From: Salipiger abyssi
GTDB taxonomy: Bacteria; Pseudomonadota; Alphaproteobacteria; Rhodobacterales; Rhodobacteraceae
DNA: 64,000 nt
NCBI RefSeq assembly: GCF_017311415.1
Contig: NZ_JAEKIS010000009.1
Location: 1 to 64,000 of the forward strand
Direction of reading: 5' to 3'
Part shown: piece after piece, positions 1 to 7,903 of the stretch
How the letters are laid out: the number at the start of each line of letters is the position of its first letter
How positions within the stretch are numbered: the first letter of the stretch is position 1
Notes under the pieces: model-generated
Seen by the model: the letters and a program-made list of their open reading frames with translations, nothing else
The model's database searches: none
Told to the model about the DNA's origin: nothing
Position numbers and translations under genes: made by a program

Positions 1-119
1 GCCGCCTACTTCGCCAAGGACCAACTGTGATGTTTGGGTTTGTAGCGAAGCACCGAGGGGTCTGGCCCGTAAGTTGGATGTGTGATGCGCTCGGTGTGTC
101 ACGAAGCGGCTTCCATGCC
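1..119 (+). mobile_element. IS3-family remnant (orfA end, orfB start)
   Basis: The first 30 bases encode the last residues of an IS3 OrfA (AAYFAKDQL, then stop TGA at 28-30). A GTG at 27 and an ATG at 30, overlapping that stop, begin an OrfB-like frame whose opening residues (MFGFVAKHRG, then WMCDALGVSRSGFHA) match the usual N-terminus of IS3 OrfB transposases. The resemblance stops after about position 119, where IS5-type sequence begins. The rest of the element lies outside the window or has been lost. Family assignment rests on remembered motifs. Confidence 0.8.
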
Positions 120-233
120 GTCATACCGCCCCGCAAGAACGCGAAGCCGTGGAAGACCATCACCGCCGGAGCCATGGCGCGAAACGAGGCTCTGCGCGCG
201 GCGAAATACCTGGGCCGCGCGCTCTGGAGATGA
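27..233 (+). pseudogene. Hybrid IS3/IS5 transposase reading frame, broken
   Basis: This 68-residue frame is IS3 OrfB up to about residue 31 and then passes in frame into a segment typical of the C-terminal part of an IS5-type transposase (IPPRKNAKPWK, ALRAAKYLGRALW). It ends at TGA 231-233, where an arginine or similar codon is expected because the same frame continues with WSGYHRRSRVE. No catalytic DDE core is present, so the product cannot be an active transposase. It is best read as two decayed elements joined by nested insertion or deletion. Confidence 0.75.
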
Positions 234-454
234 TGGAGCGGATACCACCGCCGAAGCCGCGTCGAGACAAAAAAATGCACTGTGTGAAGTTGCTGGGGCA
301 GCGCCTTGTGGCGCTCAGGTCGCTGAACTCCAGGTCCGCATCGCCGTCCTGAACGGATACACCGCGCTTGGCATACCCGTCACGGAAGCTGTGGGATAAG
401 TTCTTCTGGGGAAAGGGGAGCCTCGGCCATCACCCGATTTGTACAACAGAGTCT
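120..454 (+). mobile_element. Truncated, degenerate IS5-type element
   Basis: C-terminal pieces of an IS5-family transposase are spread over two frames: IPPRKNAKPWK and WSGYHRRSRVE in one, MHCVKLLGQRL in the next, and QVAELQVRIAVLNGYTALG up to the stop at 397-399. The frame is broken by a TGA at 231, by a run of seven A near 270 that is two bases too long for the expected ETKM, and by a small deletion near 310-320. The right end is probably at 440-454, where the reverse strand reads GACTCTGTTGTACAAATC, like an IS5-type terminal repeat. Only the right part of the element survives. Confidence 0.7.
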
Positions 455-859
455 GGCCGACCAGCTGCAGGGCGCCTCTGCGTGCGCCGTTCCAAGTGAT
501 CATCGGATAGTGGCAAAGGGCGAGGCTATGTTCGCCGTCCTGGATCTCGGCCATGTACTCGGTGCTTGCCCAGGGGAGAGAGATGACCGCTTCATCGTCG
601 TGGTTGCCAATGATCAGATGCTTGCGACCGGGGAGGCTGTGAAACCAGCTCTCGAACTGTGCATTATCATCAGCGCGGCCAAAGGCGAAATCACCCAAAA
701 TCCAGAGGTCATCATCGTGCGCGACGCAGGCCTGGAAGTTGGCGATCAGGGCTGCGTTCATCTCCGCGGTTGAGGCGAAGGGGCGCTTGCAGAAGTCGAT
801 GATGCGGTGGTGGCCGAAGTGCAGGTCGGCCGTATACCAGTTGGCATAGCTGTGCCCTC
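455..859 (-). pseudogene. Calcineurin-like metallophosphoesterase, truncated by IS
   Basis: Read on the minus strand, the frame gives WYTADLHFGHHRII, then LWILGDFAFG, HLIIGNHDD and LCHYPMITWNGARRG. These are the metal-binding motifs of a small calcineurin-like phosphoesterase: D-x-H, G-D, G-N-H-D and H-Y-P. The protein then enters insertion-sequence DNA at about position 454, so the last motif (usually G-H-x-H) and the C-terminus are missing. At the 5' end the frame is closed by a TGA near 870 and no ATG, GTG or TTG precedes the first motif, so the start may also be damaged. An inactive remnant is the best reading. Confidence 0.75.
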
Positions 860-1041
860 CCGTGTTCGTCAGACCTCAGTTTAGGGACGACATCATACGG
901 GCGCAAATGTCTGTCAGTTCAGAGGGATTCTGGATGGTGAGACGTTTGGAATATCAGCAGATGCCAGTCTTGCCCGGGCAAGATGCCAAGTGGAACCGGA
1001 TAGGTTCCAATCTTCGGCGAACGTCACAATTAGGAAACTGG

Positions 1042-1113
1042 CTGGGGTGGCAGGATTCGAACCTGCGGTACGCGGTACCAAAAACCGTTGCCTTACCACT
1101 TGGCTACACCCCA
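1042..1113 (-). tRNA. tRNA-Gln (TTG anticodon)
   Basis: The reverse complement folds as a tRNA. The acceptor stem is TGGGGTG with CACCCCA, followed by a discriminator G. The D arm is GCCAAGTGGTAAGGC. The anticodon stem is CGGT/ACCG around loop TTTTGGT with anticodon TTG, and the T arm carries GGTTCGAATCC. CCA is not encoded at the 3' end (the next bases are not CCA), so it would be added after transcription. The gene lies between the phosphoesterase remnant and the diguanylate cyclase gene. Confidence 0.95.
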
Positions 1114-1195
1114 ACCGTGGCGGCGGTCTTACGCTACCCGTTCACGGGGATCAAGACCTCCAATCGCAAAAAAATGCGCCTTTCTCGCGAAGCCG

Positions 1196-2185
1196 TCAGC
1201 GCGGGCCTGCAACGCTCTCGGCCTCGTGAAAGGCGTGCTGCCCGCGACCAAGCCGTTTGGCGGTGTAAAGCGCGATATCCGCTTGTTCCAGAAGCGCTTC
1301 GGCGGCCTGTGGCGCATCGTTTCCCGGCCGGTTCAGGGCGATACCGATACTGGCCGAAACCCGGCACAGCGCGTCGTCGAGCGGGATCGGTCGCTCGATC
1401 CGGCGGATCAGCCGCTCGGCCAGTTCCGACAGCCGCGCGACATCGGTCAGCCCGGCCAGCAGGATCACGAACTCGTCGCCGCCGACCCGTGCCACGGTGT
1501 CCTCCTTGCGGGTCAGATCGAGCATGATGCGCGCCACCGCCTGCAAAACCTGATCCCCCGCCGCATGGCCGCGCGTATCGTTCACCTGCTTGAAGAAATC
1601 GAGGTCGAGATGCAGCACCGCGAACTGTTCGCCGCCGCGGAGCAGCCGGTGCAGCACGTGATCCATGGCGCGTCGGTTGCGCAGCCCCGTCAGCGTGTCG
1701 GTATAGGCGCGCTGCTCGGCCGCGAGCATGGCGCCCTGAAGCCGGCGGTTGAGCGTGCGCGAGGCCTCCATCGCCGCGGATTTCGCCTCCACCAGATAGA
1801 GCATGTCGATGGCCAGATCGGTGACCGCGAAATCGGTGCTGGTCAGCGCGTGCAGCCGCACCGCATCGACCACGCTGATCCCGAAGGAGAGATTGACGAT
1901 CGCCCCGCCCTCCCCGTCGGGCATCGCCAGACCCTTCAGCGTCATGCGCGGCCCGCAGCAGAGCCGCAATTGCAGCTTGCGGCCCGCCATCTCCAGCAGT
2001 GACGGCAGTGTGGTCACGCGTTTGGGGCGGAAGACCTGGATCACCTCGGCAAAGGGCATGCCGCGCCCGCAGCGCCCCTCCAGAAGCTTGTGCAGTGTCG
2101 GCCCCAGGCGCCGCACGCACCCATCCGCCCCGATCTGGAGATACATCGGGCAGAGCGTGTCCATGGTTTCCGGTGGCAGGCTCAT
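1196..2185 (-). CDS. Diguanylate cyclase with N-terminal HNOBA-like domain
   Basis: A 329-residue protein predicted to make cyclic di-GMP. Residues about 165-325 form a GGDEF domain with the intact motif RVGGDEF and, just before it, RKED, which fits the RxxD product-inhibition site. Residues 1-150 resemble the H-NOX-associated (HNOBA) sensor domain that usually pairs with an H-NOX protein. A short helical linker joins the two, and there is no signal peptide or membrane segment. The start codon overlaps the stop of the upstream H-NOX-like gene (ATGA, 2182-2185), so the two are co-transcribed and probably translationally coupled. By family precedent the H-NOX partner would modulate cyclase activity. 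Confidence 0.88.
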   Translation of the reverse strand: MSLPPETMDTLCPMYLQIGADGCVRRLGPTLHKLLEGRCGRGMPFAEVIQVFRPKRVTTLPSLLEMAGRKLQLRLCCGPRMTLKGLAMPDGEGGAIVNLSFGISVVDAVRLHALTSTDFAVTDLAIDMLYLVEAKSAAMEASRTLNRRLQGAMLAAEQRAYTDTLTGLRNRRAMDHVLHRLLRGGEQFAVLHLDLDFFKQVNDTRGHAAGDQVLQAVARIMLDLTRKEDTVARVGGDEFVILLAGLTDVARLSELAERLIRRIERPIPLDDALCRVSASIGIALNRPGNDAPQAAEALLEQADIALYTAKRLGRGQHAFHEAESVAGPR

Positions 2186-2799
2186 AACGCGGAACTCCGT
2201 CGTGCCGGCAGCGCCGCGCCGAGATCAAAATCCCGCCCCTCGGCGAAATCGGTTTCGACCACGGTAATGTCGACGATCTCGGCCCCGTCGAGCGCGCCGC
2301 GATGGTCGAGGATCACCAGCGCACCGTAATCGTCGGCCATCGCCCGCAGCACCCCCACCAGCACATGGCCAAAACCCGGCAGATCACGCAGGCTGCCATG
2401 GCAGGAGAGCAGGAACTGACCGGGTGAGGAATCGGTCAGCTCCAGCTCGGGCAGATCGAGATCGGCGACGGCCAGCCGGGCGCGCCCCGGCAGATCCTCC
2501 AGCGAATGCAGGAAGTCGATGAAGTCGACCCCGCCATAGCGCATCAGCCGCCTCAGCCCCTCATTGTTGGGGTGGGTGATGAGATAGGTGCCGATATCCT
2601 CAAGAATCGCCTCGCGCGGCTTGTCCAGCCGCGTCACGGCGGCGTCGAGCACCTGCTCGACCACGCGGGTCTCGTAGTCGAGCATCGCCTCGAAATCCGC
2701 GAAATCGATATCCGCGTTATGCGCGATCTCCTGCCACGCCGTCTGCCCGTAGGTATCCTGCAGGAAACACTGAAGTGTCCTGGCGATCAGCCCGTGCAT
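2182..2799 (-). CDS. H-NOX (heme NO-binding) family protein, divergent
   Basis: A 205-residue protein beginning MHGLIARTLQ, the usual start of H-NOX sensors, and ending where these domains end. Known members bind NO or O2 through heme held by a proximal histidine near residue 102 and a YxSxR motif. Ungapped alignment from memory with the Thermoanaerobacter protein around FL(96-97) puts proline 104 at the histidine position, and the YxSxR region reads LSCHGSLRDL. Histidine 98 is close but out of register. Either the ligand is different or heme is absent. It overlaps its partner cyclase by 4 bp, which supports a signalling role. Confidence 0.8.
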   Translation of the reverse strand: MHGLIARTLQCFLQDTYGQTAWQEIAHNADIDFADFEAMLDYETRVVEQVLDAAVTRLDKPREAILEDIGTYLITHPNNEGLRRLMRYGGVDFIDFLHSLEDLPGRARLAVADLDLPELELTDSSPGQFLLSCHGSLRDLPGFGHVLVGVLRAMADDYGALVILDHRGALDGAEIVDITVVETDFAEGRDFDLGAALPARRSSAL

Positions 2800-2892
2800 C
2801 GGTTTGTCCTGCTTGCCTGTCGTTGCGTGCAGAGTTGCAGAGCGGGCTTAAGAAGTCGGTAATAGCGACAATTGTCGGCAAAAGCCCTGACC

Positions 2893-3591
2893 TCAGACGG
2901 CACCGAGCCAGGCGGGCAGATGGCCGATATCGGGCAGCACGACATCGGCGAGCGGCGCCAGCTCCGCCGCGCCGATAGGCCCGGTGAGCACCGCCACGGT
3001 CTGCATCCCCGCCGCCCGACCGGCGGAAAGATCGTGCGGGCTGTCGCCGACCATGACGACGCGTCCGGGCAACAGACCCACCGCATCGGCAAAGGCCAGA
3101 AGCGGCGCCGGGTCCGGCTTGGCGCCAAAGCCACTGTCGAAACCGGCGATAAAGCGGAAAGCCATCTCGATCCCGGCGCTGCGCAGATGCGCGCGTGCGG
3201 CGATCTCGGCGTCGTTGGTCATCACCCCCAGCGCCAGCCCCAGCGCGTCGAGCCGCGCCATCAGCGGCACCAGCGGCACCGCCTCGATCAGCGGCGCCTC
3301 GCTGCCGGTTTCCGTGAGGTAGCGCTCGACCTCCTCGGCCACCAGATGCGGCAGCGCGCCGGCCAGGCACTCCGCCGCCTCGCGGTTGGTGCCGGCCACC
3401 ACCGGACTGTCGGGCAGAAACGCGCCCTGCACCAGATCGAAGCGCGACGCGGTGGCCAAAGCGCTCAGCGACGCATCGCAGCCGCCCGCGAGCTCGCGCA
3501 GCGCATTATGGCCCCAGGCGTTCCAGGTGGCGCCGAATTCGAACAGGGTGCCGTCCTTGTCAAACAGCACCGCATCGGCGCGCAGGCTCAT
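2893..3591 (-). CDS. HAD-superfamily hydrolase (phosphoglycolate phosphatase-like)
   Basis: A 232-residue cytoplasmic phosphatase. Motif I is DKDGTL at residues 11-16, with the nucleophile at the first Asp. Motif II is probably VMTND, and motif III/IV is KPDPAPLL plus MVGDSPHDL. An alpha-helical cap lies between motif I and motif II. Length and cap type fit phosphoglycolate phosphatase or related small-molecule phosphatases, but the substrate cannot be read from sequence. Its ATG overlaps the last codon of the DUF3572 gene (ATGA at 3588-3591), so both form one minus-strand transcription unit. Confidence 0.85.
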   Translation of the reverse strand: MSLRADAVLFDKDGTLFEFGATWNAWGHNALRELAGGCDASLSALATASRFDLVQGAFLPDSPVVAGTNREAAECLAGALPHLVAEEVERYLTETGSEAPLIEAVPLVPLMARLDALGLALGVMTNDAEIAARAHLRSAGIEMAFRFIAGFDSGFGAKPDPAPLLAFADAVGLLPGRVVMVGDSPHDLSAGRAAGMQTVAVLTGPIGAAELAPLADVVLPDIGHLPAWLGAV

Positions 3592-3869
3592 GTCCAGTGC
3601 ACCTCGCCGCCGCCGGGCAGCATGGCGCGGGCGGCGCGCGGGCGCTCGTAATCGAGCCCCTCCGCCTCGCAGAACGCCGACACCCAGGCATCGTCCATCA
3701 GGATGAAATCCAGCACTGCGCCCTGAAAGCCCGGATCCTCAAGCCCGGCGCGGAACTCCTCCACGGAGGCCCCGGTCGCGCCGAGAAACACCGGCAAGAG
3801 CTCTTCGTTCGCCGCCAGCCAGGCGACGGCCCGCAAACCGATCAGTTCGGCGGATTCCCGCGACAGCAT
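3588..3869 (-). CDS. DUF3572 family protein
   Basis: A 93-residue acidic, helical protein matching DUF3572 (features such as ALRAVAWLAANEELLPVFLGATG and LDFILMDDAWV). The family is small and largely restricted to alphaproteobacteria, with no assigned function. No signal peptide or membrane segment is visible. It is the first gene of a two-gene unit with the HAD hydrolase and is divergent from the PleD-like gene, a common Rhodobacteraceae arrangement. Confidence 0.85.
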   Translation of the reverse strand: MLSRESAELIGLRAVAWLAANEELLPVFLGATGASVEEFRAGLEDPGFQGAVLDFILMDDAWVSAFCEAEGLDYERPRAARAMLPGGGEVHWT

Positions 3870-3977
3870 GATTTCGCCTCAAATCCGAAAGAGTTTGTTA
3901 ACCGTTTCTAAGGAAGACTGGCATCAACAGGAAGCGCAAGCCATGCGCCTGCCTACCCCATGGCCGGGACTGGTTCA

Positions 3978-5387
3978 ATGACGGGAAGGATACTGATCGC
4001 CGATGGTGTGCCCACCAATCGGATTTTGCTGCGGGTTGCCCTGAACACCGCGTTCTACAGCGTGTCGCAGGCCGGCACCGGGGCGGAGGCGCTGGTCGCG
4101 GTCCGGCGCGATCCGCCGCATCTGGTGATCGCCTCGACAGAGCTGCCGGATATGAGCGCGGAGGATTTCTGCACCCGGCTGCGCGCCCTGCCCGGTGCCG
4201 CCGGAACCCAGGTGATCCTCGTGCATCCCGATCCCGACCGTGCGCAGCGTCTGCGCGCGTTGGCCGCCGGCGCCGACGACGCCATCGCGCGGCCGGTCGG
4301 CGAACAGGTGCTGCTCGCCCGCATCCGCAACCTGCTGCGCGCCCGCCTCGCGGAGGATGAGTTGCAGCTGCGCGACGACACCCGCCGTGCGCTCGGCCTG
4401 TCCGAGCCGCCTGCGGGATGGCAGAGCCCGGCACGCGTCGCGGTGGTGCCCGTCGATCCCGATCTCAACCTCTACGAGGGGCTCGCGGCGCTGCGCCGCG
4501 GGCTGCCCGACAAATTCGACCCGATCCCTCCAGAAGAGGTCCTGCGCGCCGATCCGGCCCCGGAAGTCTTTGTCATCGTCGATACCGGGGCGGCGCCGAG
4601 CAGCGGGCTGAACCTGCTCACGCAGCTGCGTGCGAGCCCGGCACGGCGGCATTCCGCGATCATCTACATCACAGGCAGGGACGCCGTGCAGCTGGGGATC
4701 AGCGCCCTGGATCTCGGCGCCAACGACCTGCTGGAAAACGGCTTCGACGCCGAAGAGCTGGTGCTGCGCCTGCCGCGCCAGATCGCACGCAAACGCACAG
4801 CCGACCGGCTACGCGCCAATATGCGCCAGGGGCTGCGCGCGGCGGTGACCGATCCGCTGACCGGGCTCTACAACCGCCGCTACGCCCTGCCCCATCTCGC
4901 CCGGCTGTCGGAGCACTCAGCAGGGCGGAGCCGGCCCTATGCGCTGCTGCTCGCCGATCTCGACCATTTCAAGCGGATCAATGACAGCCATGGACACACC
5001 GCCGGCGATGCGGTGCTGATCGAGGTGGCGCGGCGGATCTCTGAAAACCTGCGGGCGGCGGATCTGGTGGCACGCATCGGCGGCGAGGAGTTTCTCGTTG
5101 CGATGCCGGATACCGGGCGAGAGGCGGCACTGCGCACCGCCGACCGGTTGCGGCGGGTGATCGAGTGCAGCACCGTGAGCCTGCCCGGCGGCGGCGCGCG
5201 CATCGGCACCACGGTCAGCATCGGTGTGGCAATGGCGCGGCATGGCGTGACCGAACGGCCCGAAACCCTGCTCGACCGTGCCGACCGGGCGCTGTATCTG
5301 GCCAAGGGTGCCGGGCGCAACCGGATCGCGCTGGCCGCCGATGACGACCCGGGCGCGGCAGACCGCGCCGCCTCCGCGCTGAGCTGA
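3978..5387 (+). CDS. pleD: PleD-like diguanylate cyclase with degenerate receiver
   Basis: A two-receiver plus GGDEF protein of 469 residues with the layout of Caulobacter PleD. REC1 spans residues 1-120, REC2 about 145-275 and GGDEF about 295-455. The active motif IGGEEF and the inhibitory RxxD site (RAAD) are intact. In REC1 the phospho-acceptor position reads ASTELP where PleD has LDVMMP, so Asp53 is Ser; one acidic pocket Asp is Gly, and the conserved Lys is Arg. Phosphorylation of REC1 therefore looks impossible. The start at 3978 (MTGRILIADG) was chosen over an in-frame ATG at 3960 because it matches the receiver beginning. Confidence 0.85.
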   Translation: MTGRILIADGVPTNRILLRVALNTAFYSVSQAGTGAEALVAVRRDPPHLVIASTELPDMSAEDFCTRLRALPGAAGTQVILVHPDPDRAQRLRALAAGADDAIARPVGEQVLLARIRNLLRARLAEDELQLRDDTRRALGLSEPPAGWQSPARVAVVPVDPDLNLYEGLAALRRGLPDKFDPIPPEEVLRADPAPEVFVIVDTGAAPSSGLNLLTQLRASPARRHSAIIYITGRDAVQLGISALDLGANDLLENGFDAEELVLRLPRQIARKRTADRLRANMRQGLRAAVTDPLTGLYNRRYALPHLARLSEHSAGRSRPYALLLADLDHFKRINDSHGHTAGDAVLIEVARRISENLRAADLVARIGGEEFLVAMPDTGREAALRTADRLRRVIECSTVSLPGGGARIGTTVSIGVAMARHGVTERPETLLDRADRALYLAKGAGRNRIALAADDDPGAADRAASALS

Positions 5388-5401
5388 CGCCCTGCGCCGG
5401 C

Positions 5402-5911
5402 TCAGCGGCGGTATTTCTGGAACCGCTCCGCCATCTCGTCGATTTCAGCCTCGAGCCGGTCGGCATAGGCCACGCGCGCCTCTGGCGGCAGCGAGGCCAC
5501 ATAATCGATCAGCACGCGCTGGCCTGCCGCCTGCCGCGCCTCGGCGCGGGCGCTCTGCGCGTCGAGCGCGGCACTGAAGGCCTGCGGATCGAAGGGCTCG
5601 GCGCGCAAGACGTCAAGCGCCGCGCGATAGCCGCCGAGCAGGCCGCCATGCATCGGCGCGCGGGCGCGGTCCCGCTCGAAGGCGCCGCGCAGATTTCGGC
5701 CCAGCTCGCGGCGCTGCCCCTCGTCGAAGGCGCGGGTATAGGGAAAGACGAAGTCGCGCCCATGCGGCGGCCCGGCCCGGTCGAAGGGCGGGCGCAGCAG
5801 CACGGCGCCGAGCACCACCCCCACCACCGCGAGGTTCGCCGCCAGAGAGGCGAAAAGCGCGAGGCGCAGCCAGCGCGCCGATTTCTTAGGTGTTTTCGCG
5901 TCGTCACTCAT
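5402..5911 (-). CDS. Periplasmic metal-sensor-like protein (CnrX/Metal_resist type)
   Basis: A 169-residue protein with a short basic cytoplasmic tail, one membrane helix at about residues 15-42, and a periplasmic all-helical domain rich in Arg and Glu. The layout matches the heavy-metal-resistance sensor family (CnrX, CpxP-like). It has few histidines or cysteines, so the ligand is uncertain. It is the last gene of a four-gene minus-strand operon and starts 3 bp after the preceding membrane protein. Together with that protein and the sigma factor it recalls the CnrY-CnrX-CnrH type of regulation, where the periplasmic sensor controls an anti-sigma factor. Confidence 0.7.
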   Translation of the reverse strand: MSDDAKTPKKSARWLRLALFASLAANLAVVGVVLGAVLLRPPFDRAGPPHGRDFVFPYTRAFDEGQRRELGRNLRGAFERDRARAPMHGGLLGGYRAALDVLRAEPFDPQAFSAALDAQSARAEARQAAGQRVLIDYVASLPPEARVAYADRLEAEIDEMAERFQKYRR

Positions 5912-5914
5912 CGG

Positions 5915-6292
5915 TCAAAGCCCCAGCATGGCGTAATCGAACCCGCTTGCCGGTTCGAGCGCCGTGATCGCGTCGCCCTCGGAGACCGACAGCCAGTCCG
6001 GCAGCCCCGAGGGTGCCGCCGCGCCGAACCAGATGCCCGTGGCGCAGGCCGCCGCCAGACCGGCCATGGCCGGCCAGCCGCCAAGCGCCGCAAGCATCTC
6101 GCGCAACCGGCCGCGGCGCGCAGGCTGCGGCACAGGAACCTCGACCGCCCGGGGCGCGGGCTGTTCCTCCAGCGCCATCGCCTCCATCCGCGCGAGCCAG
6201 TCTCCCGACGGCGCCGGCGCCTCGGCGCGGCCCGCCTCGAACCAGGGGGCCAGCCCCCCTTCCTCCGCCTTGCGCTTGTCAGTCATCGTCAT
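5915..6292 (-). CDS. Single-pass membrane protein, candidate anti-sigma factor
   Basis: A 125-residue protein with a hydrophilic N-terminal half that is probably cytoplasmic, one membrane helix (around WPAMAGLAAACATGIWFG, residues about 73-95), and a short periplasmic tail. It overlaps the 3' end of the ECF sigma gene by 14 bp, the usual position of an anti-sigma gene. No zinc anti-sigma motif (HxxxCxxC) is present, so a CnrY-like, zinc-independent mechanism is the better guess. The function is inferred from position and topology only. An alternative start is the ATG at 6286. Confidence 0.6.
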   Translation of the reverse strand: MTMTDKRKAEEGGLAPWFEAGRAEAPAPSGDWLARMEAMALEEQPAPRAVEVPVPQPARRGRLREMLAALGGWPAMAGLAAACATGIWFGAAAPSGLPDWLSVSEGDAITALEPASGFDYAMLGL

Positions 6293-6872
6293 ATCCCAAC
6301 TCCGCGCGCCTGGAGCGCAACAGCCCCTCCAGCGCCTTGCGGCCGCGCGCGGTCAGACTTTCGACCGCACGCACGCCAATGTCCATGATCGCGGCGATCT
6401 CGGGGTTCGAAAGCCCCTCGAGATGCCGCAGTACCACCGCCTGTTTCTGCCGTTCGGGCAATGTGTCGAGCGCCGCCTGCAAGGCCGCGCCACGGGCGCT
6501 TTCCTGCAATTCACTCTCTGCCGAAGGCGCCGGATCGGCGGGTTCGGCAATCGCGTCGAGATCGACAGTGCCACCGCGTCGCCGGCGCATGCGGTCGATG
6601 CAGAGGTTCGACACCACCCGGTAGAGCCAGGTCGAGACCTTCGCCTCGCCCTCGCGCCAGCCCGGCGCCGCGCGCCAGAGCCGCAAGAGCGCCTCCTGCG
6701 CCACGTCCTCGGCCTCGGCCCGGTCCTTCAGCATGCGCATGGCGAGACCGAAAGCCCGCGGCCCCAGCCGCAGCGTCAGCGCACGCGCCGCCGCCGGCTC
6801 GCCCGCCGCATAGGCCGCAAGCAGGGACTCATCGCTCCTGTCACTCATCGCGTCATACGGCATCCGGTCCAT
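6279..6872 (-). CDS. ECF-type RNA polymerase sigma factor
   Basis: A group-4 sigma factor of 197 residues. Region 2 is clear (DVAQEALLRLWR and KVSTWLYRVVSNLCIDRMRRRR), as is region 4 with its helix-turn-helix (LPERQKQAVVLRHLEGLSNPEI, then GVRAVESLTARGRKAL); the linker is variable. There is no region 1.1 or 3. It directs transcription from its own promoter class, probably including the operon promoter upstream of the EF-hand gene. Alternative starts at 6863 and 6848 exist; the longest was kept and no start has a strong ribosome site. It lies between the EF-hand gene and its candidate anti-sigma gene. Confidence 0.9.
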   Translation of the reverse strand: MDRMPYDAMSDRSDESLLAAYAAGEPAAARALTLRLGPRAFGLAMRMLKDRAEAEDVAQEALLRLWRAAPGWREGEAKVSTWLYRVVSNLCIDRMRRRRGGTVDLDAIAEPADPAPSAESELQESARGAALQAALDTLPERQKQAVVLRHLEGLSNPEIAAIMDIGVRAVESLTARGRKALEGLLRSRRAELGYDDD

Positions 6873-6948
6873 CCCAATGCGCTAGCCCGAAGCCGGGCCC
6901 GGCGCAACGGTCCCGGGCGGCAGGCGCCGCCCGGTGCCTCGCCTCGGC

Positions 6949-7668
6949 TCAGCGGTTCCAGCGCGGCATCTGACCGCAATCGCCCGGGCGCATGCCGCCC
7001 TGCGGGCCGTACCCTTGCGGGCCGTATCCTTGGTGGCCATAGCCCTGCGGTCCATAGCCCTGGCCATGCATATACATACCGTGGCCGTAATGGCCGTGCG
7101 GCGCGCCCCAATGACCGTGCATATACTGGCGGTTCATGTCAGGGCCGCGCTGGCGGTCGTCCGGACGGTTCATCCGCATGCGCGAGCCATTGCCCTGCCG
7201 ACCGAAATCGAAGGCGCCCATTTCCTCCTCGCTCACCGCTCCGTCATTATCGGTGTCGAGACGGTCGAACATGCGCTGCGGACCCTGCGCGGTCGCCTGA
7301 AGCTCTTCAAGGCTCAGCTTGCCGTCGCCATCGGTATCGAAGCGTTGCAGCATGCGCTGCTGGCGCTGCGCCTCGCGGGCAGCCTGGCGGGCGGCCTGAA
7401 AGGCGGTCAATTCGTCGCCTTCGAGCAGCCCGTCATCATTGGCGTCCGCATCCGCAAAAGCCGAGCCCGGCCCCATCGCCTCCAGCTCCGCTTGCGTGAC
7501 GCTGCCGTCGCCATCGGTGTCGAGCCGTTCGAACATCTGCTGGAACATCGGCGCGCGGCCCTGGGCGTTGCCGCCCTGCCCGTTGCCGCCCGGAAAGGCC
7601 GAGGCAAGACCCGCGGTGCCCATCACGAGGATGGCGGCACCGGTAAGAAGTTTGGTCATGCGTGTCAT
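6949..7668 (-). CDS. Secreted four-EF-hand protein with Gly/Tyr/His-rich tail
   Basis: A 239-residue protein with a signal peptide (MTRMTKLLTGAAILVMGTAG, cleavage near ASA). Four EF-hand calcium loops follow: DTDGDGSVTQAE, DANDDGLLEGDE, DTDGDGKLSLEE and DTDNDGAVSEEE. After them comes a Met/His-rich stretch and a tail of GYGPQ-type pentamers. The C-terminal MRPGDCGQMPRWNR holds a lone cysteine. It is probably a periplasmic or surface calcium-binding protein. The start at 7668 was chosen because it gives a signal peptide; the longer open frame has none. It is first in a minus-strand operon with the ECF sigma, anti-sigma candidate and periplasmic sensor. Confidence 0.88.
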   Translation of the reverse strand: MTRMTKLLTGAAILVMGTAGLASAFPGGNGQGGNAQGRAPMFQQMFERLDTDGDGSVTQAELEAMGPGSAFADADANDDGLLEGDELTAFQAARQAAREAQRQQRMLQRFDTDGDGKLSLEELQATAQGPQRMFDRLDTDNDGAVSEEEMGAFDFGRQGNGSRMRMNRPDDRQRGPDMNRQYMHGHWGAPHGHYGHGMYMHGQGYGPQGYGHQGYGPQGYGPQGGMRPGDCGQMPRWNR

Positions 7669-7903
7669 CGCTGCGATCTCCTGTCTGTCGCGTCTGTGTC
7701 GGCATCCTCTCCGGCGCCGATCTGTTCCTTGCACGCGCCAGCACCGCCATCCCGTCGAAAATATTTGCATGCGCCGGTTCCAACCGCGACAAACAAAGAT
7801 GTATGCTTCACCCCCGTTTGCGACATCGCGCCGCAAGGACAGTCTGCCCACTTTTTTGTTACGCCCCCCTGCTGCACCGTGCCGGGAGGAGACGAGGAAC
7901 CCG

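Noticed and set aside
510-773. 87-residue plus-strand frame
   Set aside because: It is antisense to clear metallophosphoesterase motifs on the minus strand.
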